From Fretibacterium sp. OH1220_COT-178 (GTDB taxonomy: Bacteria; Synergistota; Synergistia; Synergistales; Aminobacteriaceae): a stretch of DNA of 57,504 nt. Below are positions 45,251 to 53,153 of the stretch, piece by piece; the first letter of the stretch is position 1; each line of letters begins with the position of its first letter. The DNA is taken from the NCBI RefSeq assembly GCF_003860125.1, contig NZ_RQYL01000018.1, forward strand, positions 1 to 57,504, in the 5' to 3' direction. Made by a program: the position numbers and the translations under genes. The notes under the pieces are model-generated. The model was not told the DNA's origin. It was given only the letters and a program-made list of their open reading frames with translations, and searched no databases.

Positions 45251-46018
45251 ATGGAAGACCTATTTGCTCAGAAGGTTTCCTTGGGATTCACCTGGCATAT
45301 CGCGCCCGAAAAGACGAGGACTCTGCATCCACTTGCGGACCGTCAGGACGCTCTTTATGCTTTCGTTCGGGAAATCCCGTCCTATGTTGCATCAACGCTG
45401 CGGACGTTTGAGAACATCAAGACCTCCGATCTCGATGCCAAAATCATCATCGAGTATGGGCGTGGTGTTGCAGATATGCCGACGATGGCCATTCGCACGG
45501 TTGAAAATTATGGGCAAGCATCACGTTATCTGTTTGAACGACTGAAAAACCAGGAATCCTCAACCTTTGCACTCGACCTCGATTTGATCGGCAGACTGCA
45601 CGGAATCTTGGCTCGAGACGAAGTACGACACCCTGGCCAACTGCGCCAAATGCCCGTTCGCATAGAGGAGAGCAGCTACATTCCTCCACCTCCCGCTCAA
45701 ATCCGCGGGATCATGGAACAGGGGCTTGATTTTCTCAACAAAGGGGCTCTGTCTGTCCCAGAGCGCGCATTTGCGACATTTCTTTTTATATCCCGAACTC
45801 AGCCGTTCGAGAATGCGAACAAGAGAACTGCAGCACTGTGCATGAATGCCATTCTGATGTCGTATGGATATCCGGCGGTCGTCATTGAGGGACCGACGCG
45901 TGAGTTTTTGCATTCTATGGCGAACTTCTATGAAACGGCGGCAGCCGACACGGTAATGAACGAGCTATTTGACATGGCTGTTCGGCAACACCACCTTTAT
46001 CTCAATTCCTCGGAGTAA
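45251..46018 (+). CDS. Fic-domain protein with altered active site
   Basis: 255 aa. The Fic fold is clear: the flap PGQLRQMPVRIEESSYIPPPP (residues 128-148) and the active-site loop QPFENANKRTAAL (184-196). In active Fic proteins the loop begins HPF; here His is Gln (Q184), so the usual AMP-transfer base is missing. The anion-binding N190-K191-R192 is kept. It may be inactive, regulatory, or use another reaction. No antitoxin gene is adjacent. The start ATG at 45251 has GGAGGG upstream. It lies between two insertion-sequence remnants and has lower GC than the core genes, suggesting transfer. Confidence 0.88.
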   Translation: MEDLFAQKVSLGFTWHIAPEKTRTLHPLADRQDALYAFVREIPSYVASTLRTFENIKTSDLDAKIIIEYGRGVADMPTMAIRTVENYGQASRYLFERLKNQESSTFALDLDLIGRLHGILARDEVRHPGQLRQMPVRIEESSYIPPPPAQIRGIMEQGLDFLNKGALSVPERAFATFLFISRTQPFENANKRTAALCMNAILMSYGYPAVVIEGPTREFLHSMANFYETAAADTVMNELFDMAVRQHHLYLNSSE

Positions 46019-46096
46019 AATGCAGTCCTATCGACAAAGGCAGGATTAGAAGAAAGCAGTTCAAGTTCTGACCCTCATCGAGGTCCCTCAAGATTT

Positions 46097-46282
46097 ACGC
46101 TGCTCCCCACGGACTCATTCGCGCGCTATTTGCCCAAGGGACTCGACTTCCGAGAGGTACGCAACGATCATGTTCTGCGAATTGTAGAACGGCTGAACAA
46201 CCGTCCAAGAAAGTGTCTCGGCTTTCGTACCCCGAATGAGGCCTTTTTCAATTTGCCTGTCGCTTTTAGATTGACAATCTAG
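46097..46282 (+). pseudogene. IS30-family transposase, C-terminal remnant
   Basis: From 46109 to the stop at 46280-46282 the frame reads ...ARYLPKGLDFREV, then LNNRPRKCLGFRTPNEAFF and a short tail. That is the conserved C-terminus of IS30 transposases. Just upstream HGLIRA, which matches the preceding NGLIR block, is in another frame, so at least one frameshift is present. The rest of the gene is missing. Confidence 0.8.
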
Positions 46283-46301
46283 CGATCATGATGAAAAAGA
46301 T

Positions 46302-46330
46302 GCTACAAAGCGCTGTCTTGCTGTTAAAAT
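46302..46330 (+). promoter_or_regulatory. Possible extended -10 promoter leading into the cas genes
   Basis: TG at 46322-46323 before TAAAAT (46325-46330) with a weak -35 (GCTACA, 17 bp away). It is the only plausible promoter found before cas6. Confidence 0.35.
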
Positions 46331-46358
46331 CGAGACCATACACACCAACGGTCCCCGT

Positions 46359-46658
46359 ATGGGGACGGTGATTGTTGATGCCTGGGCCGCGTGGGCGGCG
46401 GTCAGAGGCGGACTGTACGCGCTGAGGTCGGGGAGAGAAGTCCATGCTTTGGCTATGGATATCGAGGAGGGGCAGCTGATCTTTCCGGCACCGAACCACA
46501 GGCGAATCCTCGTCCCGATCGCTGCAGCCCGAGAGGTGGCCCTCGGAGCGGGACTGAAGGGTTCGGACGATTTCCTCACGGGGATATACTGGCGGCTGCG
46601 GCTGCTTTCCGGAGATGAGGATGTGTGGCAGGCCGAGCCCCTGGAGATCCTTATTTGA
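46359..46658 (+). CDS. Small protein of unknown function upstream of cas6
   Basis: 99 codons from ATG at 46359, or slightly fewer from the in-frame GTG at 46368; neither has a clear ribosome site. The protein is mostly alpha/beta by composition, with VHALAMDIEEGQLIFPAP and a C-terminal WRLRLLSGDEDVW. I do not recognise a family. GC-rich third positions and an uninterrupted frame to 65 nt before cas6 favour a real gene. It could also be the tail of a gene cut by the nearby insertion events, since the frame stays open upstream of the ATG. Confidence 0.45.
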   Translation: MGTVIVDAWAAWAAVRGGLYALRSGREVHALAMDIEEGQLIFPAPNHRRILVPIAAAREVALGAGLKGSDDFLTGIYWRLRLLSGDEDVWQAEPLEILI

Positions 46659-46722
46659 AGAAGACCCTTTTTTGAAATGGGAACTTTTCCCAAAAACAAT
46701 CTGCTGAGAGGGTGGGGAAATC

Positions 46723-47507
46723 TTGATCTCTTCTCTTGTCCTGTGCGAGGCTCTGTCGGACGGTCACCTTCCTGTCTCGAACGGTTACCTGCTTTTTTCC
46801 GCTTTGACGCGGCGGCCTCGGAGAGGGGCGTCCCGGAGTGTCTGCATGGCGTGTCCGGGTTCAACGGCGCGGCTTTGAGCGCGCTCACGCCGGAGTCCTT
46901 CTGGCGTACGCTGCATTACTCCTGGGGGAAAGGGGTCCTTCAACTTAAAAAGGGCGAAAAGCTGGCCTTTCGCGTTTCCTTCCTGGAGGATGCGCTTCTG
47001 GATTCCTTTGCGCAGGCTGTGGCGGGCTCTTCGCTCACCCTCGGCGGGGCGCCCATCGGGGTCCGACACGTCTCGCGCCCCGGAGAGAATGCGATGAGCC
47101 GACGGGTGAACGAAGAAGAGCTTCGGGAGAGTCCCCCCTGTAATGGGGCTGACGTCGTGTTTCTCTCTCCTTCCGGTTTCAAGAGCGGTTCGGTTCAGAA
47201 CATCCTTCCCGAGCCGATTTTTTGGTTCAGGAGCCTGGCGGCCCGGTGGAAAGCGGCCTATGGGGAGAGCCTGATTGAAGACACGTTGGAAAACACGTTT
47301 GTCGCGGATTACTCCCTGCGAAGTGCGGCGGTCCTGCTGAAGGAGAGCCTCGTCTTTCGGGGCTGTGTGGGACGGATCCGTTATGTCTGGAAAAACGAAA
47401 GAACGGCGGTCAGAAAGGCGCTTGCCTGCCTGACCGCTTTCGCTTTTTTCTGCGGCGTCGGTTACAAGACGACCCAGGGAATGGGGCAGGTGTTGGTGGA
47501 GTTTTGA
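46723..47507 (+). CDS. cas6: Cas6 crRNA endoribonuclease, apparently frameshifted near its start
   Basis: RAMP-fold nuclease that cuts CRISPR precursor RNA. The C-terminus has the Cas6 glycine-rich loop GVGYKTTQGMGQV, preceded by FRGCVGRIRYVW. The N-terminus fits the family only if two frames are joined. From TTG at 46723 (with GAGGGTGGGG upstream) one frame reads ISSLVLCEALSDGHLPVSNG and YLLFSALT. The continuation AASERGVPECLHG lies one base back. One base seems missing between about 46790 and 46815, where there are a run of six T and a GC repeat. Alternatively, ATG at 46677 opens the second frame, but its first 40 residues look non-coding. Cmr1 follows 36 nt later. Confidence 0.8.
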
Positions 47508-47543
47508 GGCGATCGGTATTTTTTATGGAAAGGATGGTGCGGT

Positions 47544-48839
47544 ATGGGGCGGAGTGTTCCGGAGACGGTGTGCATTGACGGGATTGAAAGTACCGGGCCA
47601 GGCGGCTCCCCGGAAGAACGGGTCTATGAAATCGAGCTGATCACCCCGATGTACGGCGGCGGGGTTGTGGCGGGGGTTGTCGATGAGGAGATGCCGGTGA
47701 GGGCGACCTCTATTCGCGGACATCTGCGATTTTGGTGGCGTTTGCTCTATGGGCTGAAACTGTCCTTAAACGATATGAGAAAGGAGGAAGCCGCAATTTT
47801 CGGAAGCACTCAATCAGCCAGCAAGGTAGCGCTCAGGGTCAGGCTGCCTGATACCCGCTTGAGCTTAAAAGCTATGGCTTCTATTTCAGAAGAAGGCGGA
47901 AAGAAAAAGATTGTTTTTGAAACGGGGAAAAACAAGCTACAGTACGCGATTTTTCCTTTTCAGGGGAAAATCGGAAAAAAAGGAGAACCGGACGTCGCTC
48001 CATCTTTGGCTCTCGTAAACGCGGGATTCAAACTTTTGCTGTCCTTTTCTCCGAAACTTCCAGATGCTCAGAGGGAACAGGTTTTGAATTCCCTCCATGG
48101 ATGGATTAATTTCGGTGGACTGGGGGCTCGGGCACGGCGTGGGTGCGGAGCGCTTTATTCTAAAGACTGCGCGATGGAAAGCACGGAAAATATTTCCAGC
48201 CTTTTAACAGGAGCTCCAGGTATTGAAACTGTTCTGATGGGGAATGTGAAGGATGATGCGGAAAGTGCCTGGTGCGAGATGGTTGGCCTCATAAAGCAGT
48301 TCCGTCAGGGGGCGGGGATAGGGCGAAACGAAGGACAGAGCAAAGAAAAAACAAAAACGCCGGGTCGCTCACGATGGCCGGAGCCTGATACGATTCGAGG
48401 GAAGGTTGAAGCCCATTTGGAGCGCCATGCGCCGACCATGCAAGTTGAGGGATTCCCCCGCGCGAGGTTTGGTATGCCGATCATCTTTCACTTTAAGGAC
48501 AGCGATTTTGGGGGTAAATCCAAACCAGGTATGGACCCGATTGACACGTGTCTACAGCCGGAATCCAGTTCCAGAATGGCAAGCCCCGTTCTTCTCTCTC
48601 CAGTCAAATTGAAAAATGGTAAAGTCGTCCCCATGATCATCTTCTTGAAGACTGGGCCTCTCTGCAGTCTTCTGCTTGAGCGCAGCGACACAAAAGATAC
48701 GTATCCAATTTCTTCTGACCAGATCATCAACCCCAAGTTTTCAACCTACAACAATTCACCGATGAAGGGACGTTCGAATAACGGCGATGCGCTCGAGGCG
48801 TTTAGGGCTTATTTGAAAGAAAGAGATTATAGGAGGTGA
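47544..48839 (+). CDS. cmr1: Type III-B RAMP protein Cmr1
   Basis: 431 aa Cas7-group subunit that caps the target-3' end of the Cmr complex. The N-terminal ATSIRGHLRFWWRLLYG is the hallmark of Cmr1, and FGGLGARARRGCGAL is its glycine-rich loop. The middle section (48100-48800) is less GC-rich and more diverged than the neighbours. The start ATG at 47544 follows AAGGATGG. The stop is 4 nt before cmr2. Confidence 0.93.
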   Translation: MGRSVPETVCIDGIESTGPGGSPEERVYEIELITPMYGGGVVAGVVDEEMPVRATSIRGHLRFWWRLLYGLKLSLNDMRKEEAAIFGSTQSASKVALRVRLPDTRLSLKAMASISEEGGKKKIVFETGKNKLQYAIFPFQGKIGKKGEPDVAPSLALVNAGFKLLLSFSPKLPDAQREQVLNSLHGWINFGGLGARARRGCGALYSKDCAMESTENISSLLTGAPGIETVLMGNVKDDAESAWCEMVGLIKQFRQGAGIGRNEGQSKEKTKTPGRSRWPEPDTIRGKVEAHLERHAPTMQVEGFPRARFGMPIIFHFKDSDFGGKSKPGMDPIDTCLQPESSSRMASPVLLSPVKLKNGKVVPMIIFLKTGPLCSLLLERSDTKDTYPISSDQIINPKFSTYNNSPMKGRSNNGDALEAFRAYLKERDYRR

Positions 48840-48843
48840 GCCT

Positions 48844-50697
48844 GTGAGCCAGGAGGTCAAAAGCTGTCTTCTGCAGCTGAGCATCGGGCCGGTTCAGGAG
48901 TTCATCGCCGCGGCACGGCGCACACGCGACCTGTGGTTCGGTTCGTTCATGCTCTCGGAGATCTCCAAGGCCGCGGCGAAAGCCCTGAAGGATGCCAAGG
49001 CCGAGCTGATTTTTCCCGAACCGGACGGGGACCTGAATCCGAAATCCGAGCTGAACGTCGCCAACGTGATTCTGGCGCGGGTGCATGGCGGCCATGCCGA
49101 GATGAGGGCTTTGTCGGACAAGACGAGGACGGCCGCAGTCGAGCGTTTTAAGGCGTTTGCCGACGAGGCCTATAAAAAGGCGGAGCGTTGTATTGTAAAG
49201 GAACGTTGGGATAAGCAGATCGAAGACGTCATCGAGTTTTATGCCGCCTGGACGGAGATCGGGACGGGGGAGGGGGCCTATAAGGCGGCCCGCCAAAGAG
49301 TGGCCCGCCTGCTGGCGGCCCGGAAGAACCTGCGCGATTTTCTGCCGTATGAGGGGGAGTTCGGGGTTCCGAAGTCCTCGCTGGACGGACTGCGGGAGAG
49401 TGTGTTCAGGGATGGAAAGGTCCCGGCGATTGCGGGATTGCGTCTGAAGGAGGGTGAGGCTCTCGACTCCGTGGGGCTCATCAAGCGCGTTGCCGGGGAC
49501 GAACGTTTCCCGTCCGTGTCGCGCGTCGCCGTGGACCCGTGGGTGCGCGGCGCGAGGGAGGAGACGCTCCGGGTGGAGACGCTCCGGGAGCTGACGCCGC
49601 ATTGTGAGGCACTGGTCAAAGCGGGGGCCATCAGTCGCGTGAGGGGGGGCGAAGCCTTTCCCTATGAGGGGACGGCCGTGCTGCTCTCCCGCCATGCCTC
49701 GATGCTGGCGGAGTGCGGGGATAAGGAGGGGGCGAATGCGGCCTGTAAGGCCATCGCCGAGATATTGTCCCGTCTGCGCCCACAGGACAGGCCTCTGGAG
49801 CCCTATTTCGCCTTGCTGGTCGCCGACGGCGACCGGATGGGCGCGGCGATCTCGGAGATCGGGGACATGGAGAGGCACCAGAAATTCTCCTCGACCCTGT
49901 CGAAATTTGCGGGGAAGGCACGAGAGATCGTCCAAGAGCACAGTGGCGTCTGCGTCTACACGGGAGGGGACGACGTGTTGGCCTTCCTGCCGCTCGACAC
50001 GTGCCTGCCTTGTGCCCGGGAGCTGCACGATGCGTTTGGCGAGCTCCTGAAGGATTATAAGTCCATCAAGGATCAGAGGGCTCCCACCCTGTCCGTGGGG
50101 ATCTCGATCGGACACGCGATGGAGGATTTGGAGGACCTGTTGGCATTCGGCCGCGAAGCCGAAAAGGTTGCGAAGAAGGGGGTGGGGGAAGGGAGCCTCA
50201 AAGCGAAGACGGACCGCAACGGGCTTGCCGTCGTCGTGCGGTCGCGCGGCTCCGGAGCCGTCGTCGTGCGGGAACAGTGGGGAGATAGGGCCGAAGAGAC
50301 GCGAGCCTTGGCCAAGGTCTCCCTGGACGAGCGCCTGCACTATTGGGCGCGTTTGTTCGCCGATGGGGCCATACCCAATAAGTTCCCCTACGAGTTGCGT
50401 GAAAACGTGGAGTTTTACAGGGGATGGGAGGCCGGAGATGTCCTGAAGGCCGCCATGCAGGACGATATAAAACGAATATTCCGTCGCAAGGACGTGAATC
50501 TGAGTGATAAGGAACGGAATCGGGTAGAGACGTACATTGATGCGGCGTTGTGTGGTTCATGCCAGATCGACAGACTACAAAACGAGCTGGTGATATCGCG
50601 GGGTGATGCCCGCGATATCGATAGGCTCTCGGACGAGCTGCTGATCGCTCAATGGATCGGGTTTGGGGTCCGGCAGGCGAAGGGAGGGGACCGGTGA
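48844..50697 (+). CDS. cmr2: Type III-B Cas10 (Cmr2) without an HD nuclease domain
   Basis: 617 aa large subunit. It begins at once with the palm-1 opening LSIGPVQEFIAAARRTRDLW and FGSFMLSEISKAAA. The N-terminal HD DNase domain found in longer Cmr2 proteins is absent. Palm-1 also contains YFALLVADGDRMG. Palm-2 has an intact GGDD at residues 374-377 (CVYTGGDDVLAFLP), the site that makes cyclic oligoadenylates from ATP. Loss of HD with retention of GGDD implies defence through second-messenger signalling rather than target DNA cutting by this subunit (inference from family biochemistry). The start codon at 48844 is GTG, following AGGAGGT. Confidence 0.95.
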   Translation: MSQEVKSCLLQLSIGPVQEFIAAARRTRDLWFGSFMLSEISKAAAKALKDAKAELIFPEPDGDLNPKSELNVANVILARVHGGHAEMRALSDKTRTAAVERFKAFADEAYKKAERCIVKERWDKQIEDVIEFYAAWTEIGTGEGAYKAARQRVARLLAARKNLRDFLPYEGEFGVPKSSLDGLRESVFRDGKVPAIAGLRLKEGEALDSVGLIKRVAGDERFPSVSRVAVDPWVRGAREETLRVETLRELTPHCEALVKAGAISRVRGGEAFPYEGTAVLLSRHASMLAECGDKEGANAACKAIAEILSRLRPQDRPLEPYFALLVADGDRMGAAISEIGDMERHQKFSSTLSKFAGKAREIVQEHSGVCVYTGGDDVLAFLPLDTCLPCARELHDAFGELLKDYKSIKDQRAPTLSVGISIGHAMEDLEDLLAFGREAEKVAKKGVGEGSLKAKTDRNGLAVVVRSRGSGAVVVREQWGDRAEETRALAKVSLDERLHYWARLFADGAIPNKFPYELRENVEFYRGWEAGDVLKAAMQDDIKRIFRRKDVNLSDKERNRVETYIDAALCGSCQIDRLQNELVISRGDARDIDRLSDELLIAQWIGFGVRQAKGGDR

Positions 50698-50699
50698 AC

Positions 50700-51884
50700 A
50701 TGGGAGAGAGTATGAGGTATTTTCGATTGACCCCGTTGAGCCCGCTGATCGCGCGGGACTCCAGGCCCTTCGGCGCGGGGCAGGGGAACCGGGTGCGCTC
50801 GATGGACTGGATCTCCCCGTCGGTCATCGCGGGGGCTGTCCGTACCGCTGTCTGGAAGGAGAAGGACACGCTCACGCCGGAACAACTCAAGACGATCGAG
50901 GTGCACGGCGCCTTTCCGATCGCGGACGAGCAGATTTATTTTCCCCGTCCGCTCGACGCCCTGATCCGTAAGGTGGAGAAAGAGACGGGGATTGCGGATA
51001 TCCTTCGCATCCGTCCGATGGCCCGGGGCGAAGGGCTGGGCGTACCGATGCCCCACGAGAGCCTTGTTCCGTCCGCTCCGGTGGAGATGCCCGAGGAGGA
51101 TTTCAAGCCGGAGCGGAGCGACGACTTCTGGTCTCTGGAGGCGATGGCGAAGTGGCTGGGATGCGAGGAGGATCAGCGGGTCTTGATGAGGATCGACGGA
51201 CTTCCCGCCCCCGTGAAGGAGGACCGCACGAACGTGACGATCCTTCCGGAGAGCGGCGCGGCGGAGGATACCAAGCTGTTCACGACCACGGGGCTGGACT
51301 TCGTGAGGAGGCCCAGGGATGGCGAGTCGAAGGGACGGCTGAGCCAGATGCGGATCGGCGTCCGGGTGAACTTCGGGGATTACACCCTTCTGGCCGGACG
51401 TTTCCTCGTTCCCCTTGGGGGGGAGCGGCGCCTTGCGGAGACGGTGGAGAGCGGAGACCAGGACAAATTCTGGAAGGCGCCCGACGCTTTGAACGTGAGG
51501 TCCGGCAAGGGGTTGCGCATGGTCCTGGCAACTCCGGCCCTCTTTGCGAAGGGCTGGCTTCCGGGCTGGCTTCGCGAGGAGCACGGCAATTTGACGGGGA
51601 CCATACCGGGGAGCGGCGTGTCGGTCCGACTCGTCTCCGCCGTCGTGGGACGCTGGAAGCCCTTGTCCGGCTGGAGCTACGAAAGGGGAAGGAACGGCCC
51701 CAAGGCCCTGCGTCGGATGGTCCCTGCGGGGAGCGTGTATTTCTTCGAGGTATTGGAGGGCGGGGCGGAACTTTCCACGCTTTGGCTCCGTTCCGTCTGC
51801 GACTCCGCACAGGACGGGCGCGACGGGTTCGGGCTGGCCCTCTGGGGGCTCTGGAGCGGCCGTGAATCCGCTCGATGTTTTTGA
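50700..51884 (+). CDS. cmr3: Type III-B RAMP protein Cmr3
   Basis: 394 aa Cas5-group subunit that holds the crRNA 5' handle next to Cas10. Features include LTPLSPLIARDSRPFGAG and DWISPSVIAGAVRTAVW near the N-terminus, and TTTGLDFVRR before a glycine-rich part. The start ATG at 50700 overlaps the end of cmr2 closely and follows GGGAGGGG; an ATG at 50712 and a GTG at 50694 are possible. It has normal length. Confidence 0.92.
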   Translation: MGESMRYFRLTPLSPLIARDSRPFGAGQGNRVRSMDWISPSVIAGAVRTAVWKEKDTLTPEQLKTIEVHGAFPIADEQIYFPRPLDALIRKVEKETGIADILRIRPMARGEGLGVPMPHESLVPSAPVEMPEEDFKPERSDDFWSLEAMAKWLGCEEDQRVLMRIDGLPAPVKEDRTNVTILPESGAAEDTKLFTTTGLDFVRRPRDGESKGRLSQMRIGVRVNFGDYTLLAGRFLVPLGGERRLAETVESGDQDKFWKAPDALNVRSGKGLRMVLATPALFAKGWLPGWLREEHGNLTGTIPGSGVSVRLVSAVVGRWKPLSGWSYERGRNGPKALRRMVPAGSVYFFEVLEGGAELSTLWLRSVCDSAQDGRDGFGLALWGLWSGRESARCF

Positions 51885-51905
51885 GGTTTCGGGAAGGAGA
51901 GGGTT

Positions 51906-52805
51906 GTGGTGGATAATACGAAGTTCGAGAAACGCTACTGGATTCATACGGTAACACCGCTTCACGTAGGGACGGGACGGGGCGTTGGTTACATCGACCT
52001 GCCGATAGCACGGGAGAAGGTCACGAACTGGCCCTGCATTCCCGGCTCCGCCGTGAAAGGAGTGGTGGCCGATCATTTCGGGGCTACCGAGGAGGAGAGA
52101 AAGAAGAATGGACTTGTCCGGGCCGCGTTCGGAACGGCCAACGCCTCGGACAGCAATGAGGCAAACAGCACGGCGGGTTCTCTGGTGTTCACGGATGCCC
52201 GTATCGTCTGCCTGCCCGTCCGGAGCTTCTACGGGACGTTTGCCTGGGTGACCTCGCCCTTCTGTCTCGAGCGGCTGAAGCGGGACGCGGGGATGGACGT
52301 GCCGTCCATGAGCGTGGGCTCCGCTGTCCTGACGAAGACGACGAAGCTCGTTCGTGACGGTTCGAGACTCTACCTCGAGGATCTGGATCTCGACTGTAAG
52401 AGGGACGAAAAGGCCGATGCCTGCGCGGAACTCATCGCGGGGGCTGTCTTTGCGGACAGCCCCGAATGGCAGGCCATCTTCCGGGAGAGGCTGGCGATCG
52501 TGAACGACGATATCTTCACCTTTCTGTGCGAGTCCGGCACGGAGGTCAGCGCGCATATCCGGATCGACGAAGCGTCGGGGACCGTTGCAGATGGTGCGCT
52601 CTGGTACGAGGAGGCCTTGCCGGTCGAGGCCCTTCTGGCGGGGACGGTCTGGTGCGATCGCGTGTACCGTAACAAGAATGCAAACGATGAGCTGACGAAG
52701 GAGAAGCTGCTGGAGAATTTCTGTTCCAAGCCCCTCGAACTGCAGATCGGCGGCAAGGCCTCGACCGGCAAGGGGCAGGTACGCTGCCTCTTCCAGAAGC
52801 TGTGA
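51906..52805 (+). CDS. cmr4: Type III-B backbone RNase Cmr4
   Basis: 299 aa Cas7-group subunit present in several copies per complex. It cuts bound target RNA at 6-nt intervals. The RAMP start HTVTPLHVGTGRGVGYIDLP contains the likely catalytic Asp D31, followed by IPGSAVKGVVADHFG. The C-terminus ends with GGKASTGKGQVRC, the glycine-rich loop. The start is GTG at 51906 after GGAGAGGG. All residues expected for RNA cleavage appear intact. Confidence 0.94.
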   Translation: MVDNTKFEKRYWIHTVTPLHVGTGRGVGYIDLPIAREKVTNWPCIPGSAVKGVVADHFGATEEERKKNGLVRAAFGTANASDSNEANSTAGSLVFTDARIVCLPVRSFYGTFAWVTSPFCLERLKRDAGMDVPSMSVGSAVLTKTTKLVRDGSRLYLEDLDLDCKRDEKADACAELIAGAVFADSPEWQAIFRERLAIVNDDIFTFLCESGTEVSAHIRIDEASGTVADGALWYEEALPVEALLAGTVWCDRVYRNKNANDELTKEKLLENFCSKPLELQIGGKASTGKGQVRCLFQKL

Positions 52806-52816
52806 GGAGGTTGGTC

Positions 52817-53152
52817 ATGAGTATTCGGACGAAGGATCAGCAGATGGCCCAGACCGCATTTGAACGCGTCCAGGGCAGGAGCAGTGGGTTTGAGGAATAC
52901 AGCAGTTTCGCCCTCGCGTTCCCGTCGCTGGTACATTCTTGCGGCCTGGCTCAGGCGCTGGCGTTCGCTCAGGCCAAGGGCAGGGCGGACTACCTGTCGG
53001 ATCTGGAGAGGGTTCTGGGCGAGGACGGAGGCGGGGATCTTTGCACGCGGAGCCGGGAGGCGGAGCTGATGGAGTATATGCGCCTCTCGCGCCGTGTCCT
53101 GATGGCCTCGTCCTGGATCAAGCGCTACTGTCAGGCGGAGGGAGGGAACTGA
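52817..53152 (+). CDS. cmr5: Type III-B small subunit Cmr5
   Basis: 111 aa, all-helical. SIRTKDQQMAQTAFERVQ at the N-terminus and FPSLVHSCGLAQALAFAQAK in the middle are the Cmr5 pattern. It fills the minor filament along the crRNA-target duplex. The start ATG at 52817 follows GGAGG. One base separates its stop from cmr6. Confidence 0.93.
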   Translation: MSIRTKDQQMAQTAFERVQGRSSGFEEYSSFALAFPSLVHSCGLAQALAFAQAKGRADYLSDLERVLGEDGGGDLCTRSREAELMEYMRLSRRVLMASSWIKRYCQAEGGN

Positions 53153-53153
53153 G

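Larger units (their letters stand above)
46019..46358. other. Gap between fic and the CRISPR locus
   Basis: 340 bp. Apart from the IS30 scrap and a possible promoter at 46302-46330, I see nothing functional. Confidence 0.5.

Noticed and set aside
46677-46725. ATG at 46677 as the cas6 start
   Set aside because: It has no ribosome site, and its first 40 or so residues look unlike Cas6, whereas the other frame from TTG 46723 gives a Cas6-like start.
47583-47591. GATTGAAAG resembling the end of a CRISPR repeat
   Set aside because: It occurs once, inside the cmr1 coding sequence; no spaced repeats exist anywhere in the window.
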